From assembly GCA_034190875.2 (NCBI GenBank), contig CM067344.1, forward strand, positions 69,427,527-69,491,526: a stretch of DNA of 64,000 nucleotides, given 5' to 3'. Below, in pieces: positions 47,940 through 60,559 of the stretch (its first letter is position 1; each line of letters opens with the position of its first letter). The notes under the pieces were generated by a model that saw only the letters and a list, made by a program, of their open reading frames with translations, made no database searches and was not told where the DNA came from. The DNA comes from Urechis unicinctus. Lineage: Eukaryota > Annelida > Polychaeta > Xenopneusta > Urechidae. The position numbers were made by a program, and so were the translations under genes.

Positions 47940-48165
47940 TTGATTTTTTATTCATTCAATCTATTACCTATTGATTTTAACTTTATTTAATCCATTACCT
48001 ATTGATTTAATCCATTACTTTGTTCAACCTATTAGCTATTGATTATCACTTTATCTAATCTGTCAACTATTGATTATAACTTTATCTAATCTATTAGCTA
48101 TTGGATTATAACTTTATTCAATCTATTACCTATTGATCATAACTTTGTTTAACTGATTATCTTTA
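47940..48165. repeat. About 31-bp AT-rich tandem repeat in transporter A intron
   Basis: About seven degenerate copies of CTATTGATTATAACTTTATC with TAATCTATTA, between the last two exons of copy A. Confidence 0.8.
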
Positions 48166-51006
48166 TTGAAATCAATTCTGATGATAATAGTTTTTATTTC
48201 ATGCCTTTAATTTACAAAATAAAATGGAAAAGTGTCAAATTGATCTATATGTTGCATTTAGCCTCAGGTATATGGATTGTCGACATACCTGTACAAGTAT
48301 GGAGACTAGTGATGTTGGACCGAATTGATACCACATCAACTCCCCCGGCCCGGGAGGCAATGTGATCTCACTCACTACCCACCAAAGCAGAATAATGATT
48401 GCCTCCAGTGGTATGATGAACCTAGTGCATCAGATTAAATTCACTACACGTTTATAGAAATAGACTGGCAGTATTTGGCTTAATGTTCCTGGATGAACAA
48501 CCAGACGAATAGTTTACAATCGAACCCTGTGTTTCTGTTCTACAGACAAACTGGGATATGAATAATTGGAACATTATAAGTTATTATGACTTATTGGTGC
48601 TGTAAAGAAGATATACAGTTTTTAGAGTGAGATTTATCCACTACGTAAAACAAAACAAGGAAAAGATATTTAGGCTGACTCATTTGATGAATATTTCCCA
48701 GGCATAAGGTACCACCCAATCCTTGCATTCATTCAGGCAGTTGATAATATATTTCCTAAATGAGGCTGTACCAAAGAAGATAACTGCCCCCAGAAGTATA
48801 AGTCCATTCAACAAAAGAGCATAGCCCCACGTTTCATCCTGCAAATTGATTGAATTGAGGCAATCTGATCTGTTCATTCAGGTGCATTAGAAAGTGCTTG
48901 GAATTACAATAGCCCCCAACAACAGCAGACGTCATCGCATTGTGATATCGGTTGATATTGAATCACTATCACATAAGTAAGCAATCACAGATTTTGAAAA
49001 AAAAACACAAAGAGGAATCATAACCTGGTTCACTAGAAAATCAAGATTAAGAGCAGATCCTATACCGCCAATAAACAGGGCCAACGTGATGAGTGGCACG
49101 ACAAGCAAGCGATTAGCTGGAACCGACACGCATTCTATTTAAATCATAACCACAAACGTAAGATTTGGTTAACTCTTTTGAACTGGGTATGTTATCATAA
49201 TGATTGATAACATATCTAAATCATTGATATTCACTATTATTATATTTTTCAAACCTCCATAATCGACAAAGGTGCGAACAGGAGTTTCTAGAATTGCTAC
49301 ATTCGAGCTGATTGCTGCACAGAAAAGGGTGATAAAGAATATAATGGACGTGACCCTTCCTGTACCACCCGCCGCGCCAAACAGCACAGGTAAGCTGGAA
49401 TCACACAAATGGGTTAAGTTAAGCAATCAACAAATGCAACCATAATAAGGGAAATGAATTGACATATGTTATATATTACCGGTGGTATTCAGTAGTATGT
49501 GCGCCATGAACCCTATTTCATTTCAATTGGAATGAGTTATTACTAAGAATACACTGTTTTACCCAATAAAAGTAAGTCCTGTACTTGCAGGGCCTGCTGT
49601 GCGCAAAATGGACAACACTTCAGCATTTGTCACATTTGGATTTGCTGTCTTCTCAGCGGCAAACACTGTACATAATACTGTCATCCCACATAGAAGACTG
49701 CAAAGTTAAAGAAGCCACTTTAAAATAAGAGCTCTTGGAGTTTTATGAAAACACTAAGCTCGTATAAGTTTATATTTATGAGCATGTACGAATGTTTTGG
49801 TAAGCTTATGGGTAAAATTATTGATAAACTTACCTGACTATGTTGTTAACAATAGGGAATATACAGGCATATTTAACAACTGTATTTTTTCTAGTCATAC
49901 ATGCGGCGTATGCAACATAAATGCCCGTTCCTGCCGCTGTGTCGTAGGCGTTCTGACTAATTGCATCCAGCCACATGTTCGGATTAGCAAGAGTTCCTAA
50001 CAAATAACAGCATATCTTGAAACATAGGTAATTGATAATAACTCTGACAATATGATAATAACTTGTAGCCAATTTAACAAAAATACTATAATAATATATT
50101 TCAAATAAGCCAAATTTTAAAAACAAAACACTCCAAGAACCAACCCCAGTCTGGTGAGAACATGAAAGCGAGACCCGTGGCAGCATTAGGCCTGGTTAAC
50201 GTCCAAATAAATAAGAAAGAGAGGAATAGCACCAAGAGTGGCCCGAGGACGACGCTGGCCTTCTCAATGGAACTCACTCCTTTCAGCACAAGTGCTCCTG
50301 TTAGTAGTGCGCCAATAGCTTGTGTTAATAATGGCCAGGCTCTTCCCTGCAGTCCACAAGTTTGTATCATACAAGAGTAACCAGGCGTTTGAAATAATGT
50401 TCATGATATATAGTTAATAAAACGGCTAGAGACAATTGCTCTGGTGAGCAAATTGTGTAATAACAGACATTTATGGAAGAACAATGTTCCGAATCTGTAT
50501 AAATCGATGTTAAGCAAATATCTTATCATGAATAGCTTACCACAGCGAATGATTCGAATATCTGTTGACTTTCGTAATTTGTTTGTGGCAGTGGGAAGGC
50601 GATACATTGGAAGACATAGTAGATACACCAGCCTAGAACGACAGTGTAGTAGCACCTGGTTATACACATACAAACGAATGTTAGTAGACAGGGCGAGGTA
50701 TATATAGATCCTGAAATTAATTACGAAATCATGCATATTTTTGGATAGAAATCGGAAGGACTTACCCAATAGCGAAGTTAACGGCTGTAATCCAGTATCC
50801 GCACCAGGTGCTTTTGTTACCGAAGAGGTCATTGAGCGACTGGACAACCCCCGATTGTGTGTAGCGACCCAGCCCGTATTCGACGATGAGCATGGGAATG
50901 GACCAGAGGAAGAGAAACATCACCCATATCAAGAGGAAGCATAGCGCACCTGGAAGAAGAGTCAAACTGTGAGTCTCGGGCTGGATCCAAGTTCACGGTC
51001 GTCACC

Positions 51007-51041
51007 CCCCCCCCCCCCCCCCCCCACCCCACCCCCCCGAC
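51007..51041. repeat. Poly-C tract in transporter A intron 1
   Basis: More than 25 C residues broken by single A bases. The paralogous position at about 59890 has only CACCCCACCCGACC, so the tract expanded in copy A. Confidence 0.9.
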
Positions 51042-51506
51042 CATAATTAAGTTGGTAGGGTAGGACCAAATTATAAGTTCAAATTATAATCAAATATTCT
51101 ATCCGAGGAAGCAGCAAACAATCTCGCAGTCAAAAATCTGAAAGGACGACTATATTTTGCAAAACAATAAATAAATACAGTGCGATCTTTGGACCAACAA
51201 GCAGCAAGCAAAGATAAAAGGACACCCCCCCCACACACACACACACACACACATACTCCCCCTGCCTCCCCGCCCTAGATCTAGCAAAAAACAAGACGCT
51301 TACCATCTTCCCCGGCGGACTGGGCCAAAATCCTAGGAAACCCTCCATATGTTACCAGTCCCTACAGTACAACTGAGACAGGAGCATATCAGAGCGAATT
51401 TATTGGAGAATATGGGCTTGGCGCCTTTTTGAGTCTCTGCCGGTGCCGGAGTAGCTCGCCTGTTGTCCGATCCTGTTCAACGCGTACACACACACACATA
51501 CTAACT

Positions 51507-51651
<145 letters not shown>

Positions 51652-52224
51652 GGGGTGAACGTTATAATTCGACCGTGTGCTTTAATTTCGACTATATCAA
51701 CTGGAAAGAGCATGATATTACAATTGTATGCTTCTTATTAGGTGCTTACTAGTAACGGCACGCGAACCATGACGTGGCAAATAAAATGATATTACCTTGA
51801 TTGACGGTTTGAGGGGCGTTGTTTCCGACGCCATGCAACTATATTTCCCGTTTCATACGAAATGTTGGTGTTCTTAAACTTCCTTTGCATTTGTGGGTAG
51901 CGATTTCATCTGATAACCAATGGGCTTATTGCGTGTCAACGCGTCTAAGATTTGCAATGATAGGGGTCACTAGTCGTCCGATGGTTTCCATTGCGCGTCA
52001 TCATGCGGGTGCCCGGTCCCCTATGGTGTGACCTTCAATCGAAAAGCTTTGTCGGAATCAATACATGCACCACAATATGTTTTGTTCTCCTGCCACCAAC
52101 ATTCACGAAATATACCATCAAATTATGTATCAAAATTTTCATTGAACCATTTAAGAATATCCAAGCCCAAATACAGAAATACAGCAGAAGACGAAATGCG
52201 ATCCGAAAACAAACGGTTGTGTAC

Positions 52225-52332
52225 TAGTCTGCGTCCCAGACTCCAGGGGTTCCACTACGCTTCGGTGGGAGTATTGGATATCATTAACATGTAAACAGGG
52301 CCCGCAGCCAAGGGGCTTGAGGACCTTGACTA
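52225..52332 (-). mobile_element. TAGTC-family element, copy D, internally deleted (108 bp)
   Basis: Starts TAGTCTGCGTCCCAGACTCC and ends AGGACCTTGACTA, the same two ends as copy A with the middle removed. The interior CATTAACATGTAAACAGGGC matches A. The flanks GTTGTGTAC and GTTTTGTTA are only a loose duplication. Confidence 0.8.
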
Positions 52333-52589
52333 GTTTTGTTACAACACAGGCGAAGTTTTGCTGGGGATTATGGTGTCGAAAAAATCGCAGTTTTTTCTAT
52401 TCTAGACAGCAGAAGTAGTTAAATGCAATAATTATCTAAACATTTTTGGGGAGTCTGATTCTTTAGTTAATTAGCACATTAACCAGGGTTTTAGTTGATA
52501 AGCTGAACCTCACAAACTAACTCGTTTCTATTGGCACTACTTCCCTCTGTTCTCTTCACTAAGGTATTTATATTAGCACACGCCTTAAA

Positions 52590-52905
52590 TCCACCACTCA
52601 CACATCACAAGCAACTTGCCACCCGCCTCTTAGCGTGAACTTCAATCCATTGCTAACACATCACAAGCAACTTGCCACCCGCCTCTTAGCGTGAACTTTA
52701 GTCCATTGCTAACACATCACATGCAACTTGCCACCCGCCTCTTAGCGTGAACTTCAATCCATTGCTAACACATCACAAGCAACTTGCCATCCGCCTCTTA
52801 GCGTGAACTTCAATCCATTGCTAACACATCACATGCAACTTGCCACCCGCCTCTTAGCGTGAACTTTAGTCCATTGCTCACACATCACATGCAACTTGCC
52901 ATCGA
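52590..52905. repeat. 56-bp tandem repeat, five to six copies
   Basis: Units with CACATCACAAGCAACTTGCC and GCCTCTTAGCGTGAACTTCA; the period is 56 bp (for example 52621 to 52677). Alternating variants are present (ACAAGC/ACATGC, TTCAAT/TTTAGT). No coding content. Confidence 0.93.
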
Positions 52906-53329
52906 AAAATGATTTCACGCCTCTCCACGTCGAGCGTCGCTTGGCGTTCATGACGTGTTCACTGACCTACACGCTCCTCAAAAACGTAATCTCTGTGTCC
53001 AGAAGTAAGAGAAGATGACAGGTTTGCGTCATTGCCGAGTACTTATACCATTAGCGTTACGTCTTTTGACGCAGCACTGCCTGGATATATAACATGTCGC
53101 TTCCCATCAGTGAATATACGTTGTCGTAAATCTAGAGACATGGTCTCGTGGAGTTCCTGCTCTGAAGAGGCCCTTCAGTACTAGTCTGGTTCACTATGTA
53201 ATGTCACCAGATTTTTGTGGAGAATATTAGAACTATACATTTTTGGAAACTTTATTGTATAAGCAATCATAAATATAATGTTTCCATTTACCCTGATACC
53301 TTAATGCCCGCCATCTTGGATTTTACAAA

Positions 53330-55757
53330 ATCGCTGGCGTGAAAAAGGTTTTCGTCATTATTTTAGCTTCGAAATAACATAGAGCTTTTATTATGACAGC
53401 TTTTATCATCATCGCCATCATCATCGTCATCATCGTCATCATCAGTTTCATACTTGTTCTGTTTGTCCTCATCACTCTGACACGCACTGCCGCAGGAAAA
53501 GTTCTTTGTTCTGCAAAAACATCAGGCATTGACAGCTAACCATCTCAAGGGTGGCCTTTGGAGTTGGAAGGGCATCTGTCATGGTTGGTTTCAGCTGGCC
53601 ATCGGACTCTTTGTGGTAGCCATTCTACAGGGGATCCATCTGAGAATCCTGCAGAGCAATGCTGGCCTATCCCCACACTCTGGCTTGCATATGGACATTC
53701 AGGACAAATGGTAGGAGGTAGCTTGTCACTTTGTGTCATATGCATGCAGAAGAAATGCCATCGCAGTTCGGAGATGGTCTTGATGTAGATGCCTTTGGGG
53801 TCAGGTCTGGCATCTGGCTGGCAGTTGGACCACCTTCTCATAAAGAGCCATGTCAAATAAAATGACAGTGGGATGATCTTCACCAACAGCTAGCTTTCTC
53901 AGTTGACTTGCTTGCGCAGTCAGCAGGGTTGACCACTCATGTGCCACCTCTGGGAGTCGTGGAAGTGCTCATACCTGGGTCAGTGGCTTGCTTTCAGACA
54001 ACAGTGAGTTGTATCCTGTCCAGCCTGGAATATTGCTCGTTGCTTCCATTCTGGATAAAGCAGTAGCAACAATCTATTCTACTTGTGTCAGCTGGTAGGA
54101 TCATGAGATCCACTTGCTGGTGACATAGTGGTCTGTTCTCTTGGCATGTTGTGGTTTTGGCTTATCACAGTGCAGCATGGAATAGAGTGATAGACTATCT
54201 CCAAGGGTGGTGCAACTGGTTCTCAAGGAACTTCTGGCATACAGCAGTAATTGTTCTATGGATGGTTCCTTTCCCGTCAGCAGTGTCCTCTGAAAAGTCT
54301 GTGTTATCTACTGCAAAGAACACAAAGGCACTCTTCTTCTTCATGAATGGTGGTACAAACAGACCTTGTTTTTTAGCTGCTGCCATCAGCAGGGCACGGC
54401 CATACGGAACACAGTAATCATGTACACTGAGAAGATCCATCGGCATCTTGTTGCGGGTGACGTGATGAACAGTCAGTGTCAGTCCCAGCATCTGTGGGTT
54501 TTATTCGTGCATGGGGTGGCCTGAATGATGCTGATTGTCTTCTTGGCTTGTAGTTGACCAGACGGTTGGATTTGAATCCATTCATGATGTTCTGGCTCAC
54601 CGTTGGTGGTGCTCTGTCAACAACTTTGGTCCTCCTTTGATTTTTCAGATCGTCAGCAGGCCCTATCATGATCCAGCAGATCGCTGTATATAGTTCAACT
54701 GGAACGTTATATATGTCATTGGTGACCTCTATGGTATTTGTATCCTTGGCTGCCTTTGTAAAATTTCCTCTTTATCACCATAACTTTCCATCGCACAATG
54801 AACCATGTTTTTCTTCGCATGCCTCTGAGGTGACTTCCTTCGATTTTCTTGAAGACAGGACTTCATGTGTAGCAAGACATTGAGGATCTTTTCATTAGCC
54901 TTTTTCTATTGAATGTAGCTACGTGATTTTCCAAGCCTTCTGTGCCAAGCATATTGACATATGTGGTTTCGATATCTTAGATAGGTACGCTTGGTTCTGT
55001 GTTTGGACATCAATAAGGTTGATCAGCTCGAGCAGACTTGCACGCTGTAGCAAGAGTTTATTGGGCCCTGTTCCTTTTCCACTGGTGCAGGTTTTGTGGC
55101 ACCGAACATCAATTGAATGTGCATCACCTTGTGCAATGCATGTAATCAATCTTGTTTTCAGTGTGACATTATTTGATCTTTCAACACCTTCTTCCAAAGA
55201 TTTCCCAGCGTTGACTGTCCTCACCTGATAGAACTGCTCATCATCACCTGATACAGCTGCTCATCATCACCTGATAGAACTGCTCATCATCATCTCTCTG
55301 ACAGAAGCCACACCGTTCCTTATCCAGTGGACTTGTACGGGACCTCGTGAATGGTGTTGAAGTGCCAAATGTTAATGAGCCCGATTTGTCCATTTCAGTG
55401 CTTCCTCTTTTCTGCTCACGTTTCTTGTCAGTTTGGCGGCTAGTGGCTAATACATGTGCATGACGTCCTTGTGAGTTGCATTTGCATAGCAACTATGATG
55501 ATAGACTGCCTGATGTGTACAGAGTGTGTTCTTTGGACAGCTTTGCAGCCGTCGTTGGATATCAACATAGTTGCAATCATGCACACTGGCCCTCTCTTCT
55601 ACTATATTCAGCACACGCTAGTAGGAGTCCATCTGGGGATGTTGTACCAACTCTTCCTTGTCAGAATCAGACTGGCAGAGCATATACTGATTCCAGTTGA
55701 TCGACTTCTGACCTTGACAAATAGCCCCTTCAGCAGCTTGTAGTTTGTAACTCATGT
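53330..55757 (-). pseudogene. Unnamed conserved invertebrate protein, broken, inside the inverted repeats
   Basis: Minus-strand conceptual reading, starting near an ATG at about 55755. It contains a CxxC block (CGFCQRDDDEQF), HAHVLATSRQTDKKRE, a SIDVRCHKTC block, LTLTVHHVTRNKMPMDLLS, and a DNTDFSEDTADGKGTIHRT motif. I recognise the last (DNxDxxExTxDGxGTxHxT) from many uncharacterised invertebrate proteins, function unknown. The downstream part (PDPKGIYIKTISELRWHFF) is shorter than expected. Frame changes occur at several places. One is explained by a 23-bp triplication at 55222-55290: with a single unit the frame reads through. Early stops follow in the first 150 bp. Confidence 0.55.
55222..55290. 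repeat. 23-bp triplication inside the conserved ORF
   Basis: Three adjacent units CACCTGATAGAACTGCTCAT+CAT (55222, 55245, 55268). Two extra copies add 46 bp and break the minus-strand frame. Confidence 0.9.
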
Positions 55758-56473
55758 TTAGAGCCTGCAAAAAAGAAAAAAACACCACTATAATACAACC
55801 ACCACCAACTTACCTGTAGGGTAAAAGTATGTGCAAGAGCTGCTGTAACAAATGTCTCAACACATCTGCAACTAGGAGCTGTGGATTCCATGGCCCTGAA
55901 AATGATAGTTTAGCTGTAAAAATAAAAGCTCTAGGTTATTCAGAAACTGAGATATTGACGAAAACCTTTTTCAAGGCAGCCATTTTGTAAAATTCAAGAT
56001 GGCGGCCATAAAGGCAAATGGAAACATTGTTTGCTTATACAATAAGGTTTCCAAAAATTTCATGGACTCCATGGACTGAATATCTAGGGTAGGTTCGGTT
56101 CTACGAGATAGAGAGTTCCTCATTCATAACGAAATATTTGATATCAACGTGTTTCAGCGTAGAAGGCGCAGCGTGTTTTGGGTTGTTATTCTCCCGTTTG
56201 TTCTGATTTACAACAGATGGAGCTGTAGGCTTATATGTCTGTTGGGTTCAAATCACGTCAAATAAGAGGAGACATTTGAATTCTTTATTTCAATATCAAA
56301 ATCAGATCAAAATAAATAGTTATTTCCCATAACAAAAAGACCCACCATTCAAACTGTATGCAGATTATGGCAAAGCAGTAACAGTATGCTGCAGTTTGAA
56401 ACAACTGACGATCTCTTTTGAAAGTTTAACAGTACGAAGCAAATATGTACGATACTATGTAAACATTCTGTGA

Positions 56474-59400
56474 TTAGAGGTCTCCATTTAACCGCGGCTG
56501 TTCAATGGACTCGGGTAGTTCTTGCAAGTCCTTCCAGGGGGCTTTCGTGAACCACTGCGGCCTCGTCTTACACAATAGAGCGTTCACTCCGATTAGGATA
56601 GCCAGAGTGCCAATCCACTATGAACAGACAAAGCACAGAACACTGATAAGAAGATCCAGCTTTGTGTGTTCGTTGTATTGATCGGATGTTGACAAAAGTT
56701 TCGTGTACCTATTGATGCTATTACGTTGCCACAACATCAAGATTGTATTCGTATGGACAAATCATATATGTTTGATTATCTCACGACACTATATTGCAAG
56801 AAATGTTTTATTGTATTGTTTTCACCTGTATAAGTATGGAGATAAGTGATGTTGGACCGAATTGATACCACATCAACTCGCCCGGCCCGGGAGGCAATGT
56901 GATCTCACTCACGACCCACCAAAGCAGAATAATGACGGCCTCCAGTGGTAAGATGAACCTGGTGCGTGGTATAAACGTCGTTAAACTCGATATATCAACT
57001 TCAATTAGAATGAGACACATAACTATTGAATACTGGCTCACTTGATGAATATTTCCCACGCATACGGTACCGCCCAGTCCTTGCCTTCATTCAGACAGTT
57101 GATAATGTATTTCCTAAATGGGGTTGTACCATAGAATATAACCGCTCCCTGAAGTATCAGTCCATTCACCAAAAGAGCATAGGCCCACGTCGCATCCTGT
57201 AGGTGAAAAATGCATTTCTAAATAATTGAAAATGATTCTATATTCATGAAGGTATATTTGTAAAATTTTATTGATGACAGAAAACAATCATTTATAACAA
57301 TAATGACCTAGAAGGTGTATGATAAAACGGCCGTTACCTGGTTGGCGAGGTAATCAAGACTAAGAGCAGATCCCAAGCCGCAAATGAACAGAGCTAATGT
57401 GACGAGTGGAACGACAATGAAGCGATTTGCTGCAATCACAACATGAGGAAATTCAAGTAAATACAGTGTTCTAGCGTGCCACCAAGTATGTAATCTTATG
57501 ACGGGACTCTCTATTTGCATATCACGCTTGAAATCTCTAAACAAATTCCAACCTCCATAATCAACAAAGATACGGACAGGTGCCTCCAAAAATGCTACAT
57601 TTGAGCTGAGAGCTGCACAGAACAAGGTGAGAAAGAAGATAACAGCCCCGACCCTTCCGAAATCACCTGCCGCGCCAAACAGGACAGGTAAACTGGAAAC
57701 ATATACATTCCCGTACAGGTGAATTTTCTCTCCTAACATAGATATCTTACAATTTCGGCAAAGTATAACGAATATCCACTTTAAGTTCCTTACGAGGTAA
57801 GTTAAATACTACATACGCTTGTATCATGTAAATCCAGAAAGTTATAGGTACCCTACAAACGTAAGACCAGTACTTGCAGGGCCTGCCGAGCGTAAAATAG
57901 TCAGCACCTCTGCATTAGTCACATTTGGATTAGCTGTCGTCTCAGCTGCAAAAACTGTAGATACCACTATCATTCCACTGAAAAGACTGCCAAAAGAAGG
58001 GGAAACGCTTATTATACATAGTTTACCAAAACATAATTAACAAGTCATTATTTCATGGACTGATAATTTTTTCTGGTCATTCTTTTTGCTGATCTCAGCA
58101 AGATGGTGTATGTTAATTTCTTTAAAATGAGAGAATGCCATATACGTTACTGTTGTTTTATACCAGGTATCTAATAAAAAATCGAGTAAATATTCACGAG
58201 AGTGCAAGGATGCGTCTATGCGTCTATTCAACCATTGTTAAACTTACCTTACTATGTTGTTAACAATCGGAAAGAAACAGGCATATTTAACCACTGTGTT
58301 TTTGCTACTCATGTATGCGGCGTACGCAATATAAATGCCCGTTCCTGCACCCGTATCGAATGCATTCTGGCTCATTGCATCCAGCCAAACGTTCGGATTA
58401 CCTAGACTTCCTGCAATAAACCACATGGTTATCCAGATCAAAACAGTTTGGCAACAATGTTATTTCAGGCAATTCTGGAATTTTTGTTTTTATCAAACCA
58501 TAATATATCTGTTCGACAAATAATTCTGAAAGGTCGGAATGTCCAATTTGGTAAGTTAAAAGCAAATTAATTAATACTTACCCCAGTCTGGGGAGAACAT
58601 GAAAGCGAGGCCCGTGGCAGCATTAGGCCTGGTTAACGTCCAAATGAATAAGAACAAGAGGAATAGCACCAAGAGTGGCCCGAGGACGACGCTGGCCTTC
58701 TCAATGGAACTCACTCCTTTCAGCACAAGTGCTCCTGTTAGCAGGGCGCCAATAGCTTGTGTTAATAATGGCCAGGCGCTTTCCTACACAACAGACGTAT
58801 GCATGCTGCAATAATGATCAGCCCTTACAAAAGTCTGATGGAAAAGATAAATATATGACAACTGAATACAGATTGGAAGTCATTTATCACGAATTTGGGT
58901 TTTGGGTAATCGCAGTTATTTGGAGAAGATAATCATTAGTGATCAATCAAATAGAGAATGATGCTTAATGATTCCACGTACATGCAAAGAGGGGTCAACC
59001 AATTGGAGACGGATGTATTATGTTTCCTTAGAGACAGAGATCAACCAATTAGGAAAAGGCGTGTTATGTTTCGTTACATATGTAAGCAGAGATCAACCAA
59101 TCAGAGAAAGGCGTGTTATGCTTCGTTGTATATGCAAGTAGAGATCAACCAATCAGAGAAAGGCGTGTTATGTTTCGTTGTATATGCAAGTGGAGATCAA
59201 CCAATCAGAGAAAGGCGTGTTATGTTTCGTTGTATAAGCAAGTACAGATCAACCAATCAGAGAAAGGCGTGTTATGTTTCATTGTATATGCAAGCAGAGA
59301 TCAACCAATCAGAGAAAGGCGTGTTATGTTTCGTTGCATATGCAAGCAGAGATCAACCAACCAGAGAAAGGCGTGTTATGTTTCGTTGCATATGCAAAAA

Positions 59401-60450
59401 GAGATCAACCAATCAGAGAAAGGCGTGTTATGTTTCGTTGCATATGCAAAAAGAGATCAACCAATCAGAGAAAGGCGTGTTATGTTTCGTAATAAATATG
59501 CATATAGTGGTCAACCAAATAGCCGAGGACGTGTCGTGTTTCTATATATGTGCATGCAGTGATTTATCCTGTGACAAAGGCTGTTATAAACAAATAACGT
59601 TATGTTTCAAAAACTTACCACAGCGAATGATTCGAATATCTGTTGACTTTCGTTTATCCTGTGGAAGGCGAAATTGGGACATAGTTATACACCAGCCTAA
59701 ATGAACACGTTATGTTTACACAAAAAACTAGTACCACAGCGAATGATATTTTCGAAATATCTGTTGACGGTTGACTTCCGCGTAATTTGACTTTGTGGTA
59801 GTGGGAAGGCGACGATGATACATTGGAACCACATAGTAGATACACCAGCCTAGAATGACAGTGTAGTCGGGCACCTGGTTCACTGTCGTCACCCCACCCG
59901 ACCATACTTAAACGAAATTTTTCTTTTGTTTTAGTAGACAGGGCGAGAATTATCGCATATTTTATATCTCCTGAAAATTAATTACTTATTCATGAAGAAA
60001 ATTGGGACGTTGGACAAAATCAACGACAACGTTAGGTCAGTGAGACCACTTTTTGTGGCAAGAGGCATAACGCCGAACCAAACCAGACGCATATTTCTGT
60101 GCAGTCCTTAAAATTTGTGGTCTGCTGAGAATATGCGTTATATGAGTTGCTACAGAAAACATGTGGCTCTGTACAGAAATACGTACCAGGACTGACTAAA
60201 AATCTAGCGAAAGTTGACGGTTGTAACTGCACATCCAGGATCCGCAATGTAGAGTGCGTTATTTTTGTTTCCGAAGCCGGAGTCATTGAGCGATTGGACA
60301 ACCAAATATGATGTTGTGTTTAGCGACCCAGCCCGTATTCGACGATGAGAGACTATGGGATTTGGACCAGAGGAAGAGAACATCATTGCTTTCCATATCA
60401 ACTAACAAGATAAGCATACCGCACCAGTTAAGAAGAAGAGTAATCTGTGA
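56474..60450 (-). pseudogene. Bacterial-like NSS (SLC6-type) transporter, copy B, 3' half intact, 5' half garbled
   Basis: Tandem paralogue of copy A. Clean exons in transcript order: 58783-58582, 58410-58248, 57986-57852, 57692-57553, 57429-57338, 57196-57042, 56958-56826, 56617-56474; every junction is canonical and phases join, ending PRLNGDL. Here the donor lost in A is intact (GTGAGC). Motifs: WPLLTQAIGALLTGA, WLDAMSQNAFDTGAGTG, GLPVLFGAAG, FVDYGANRFIVVPL, WIGTLAIL. The TM1-TM3 exons are only recognisable as disturbed copies: the TM3 exon appears twice (59618-59698 partial, 59731-59878) and the TM2 exon at about 60235-60430, each with many one- to eight-base insertions. No TM1 exon was found. 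Either a pseudogene or a gene with a poorly assembled 5' half. Confidence 0.7.
58985..59515. repeat. 52-bp minisatellite with CCAAT in every unit
   Basis: About ten units at 52-bp spacing (59039, 59091, 59143, 59195...) with GATCAACCAATCAGAGAAAG and GCGTGTTATGTTTCGTT. Long plus-strand frames (INQSEKGVLCFV) are artefacts. It lies in the intron before the TM3 exons of copy B and has no counterpart in copy A. Confidence 0.94.
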
Positions 60451-60559
60451 GTCTTGATTCGGGCTGGATACATTATCCAATTCCGAAGTTCACTATTCGT
60501 CACCCAATCAAGGATACCCGACCATACATTTAGGCGATCAGACATATTTTGCTTAAATT

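Larger units (their letters stand above)
47778..51482 (-). pseudogene. Bacterial-like NSS (SLC6-type) sodium-dependent transporter, copy A, damaged
   Basis: Twelve-helix Na+-coupled solute symporter family; the motifs resemble prokaryotic-type NSS proteins (YocR/MhsT-like) more than animal SLC6. Exons in transcript order: about 51482-51304 (start not found), 50949-50766, 50655-50541, 50346-50145, 49996-49834, 49697-49563, 49394-49255, 49116-49025, 48838-48684, 48421-48289, 47885-47778; phases join. Motifs: [16 protein letters not shown] (TM1), SIPMLIVEYGLGRYTQSG (TM2), VVLGWCIYYVF (TM3), WLDAISQNAYDTAAGTG (TM6 region). Lesions: one extra G between GNIWR and FPR shifts the frame, and the donor after 48684 is ATGAGT instead of GTGAGC, so translation would stop at WEIFIK. 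No initiator ATG is visible. Substrate unknown. Confidence 0.78.
53235..56061 (-). mobile_element. 2.8 kb unit with long terminal inverted repeats and a conserved ORF
   Basis: The left end (about 53235-53400) and the reverse complement of the right end (about 55905-56061) align over about 165 bp. Shared blocks include TTTTGGAAA, ATTGTATAAGCAA, ATGTTTCCATTT, GCCGCCATCTT/GCCCGCCATCTT, TTTTACAAAAT, TGAAAAAGGTTTTCGTCA and TAGAGCTTTTATT. The interior carries one minus-strand conserved gene remnant. No target duplication could be assigned with confidence. The superfamily is not recognised. Confidence 0.72.

Noticed and set aside
58958..59704. 248-codon plus-strand ORF
   Set aside because: It is the translation of a 52-bp minisatellite with a drifting frame; no start context, no family, antisense to the transporter intron.
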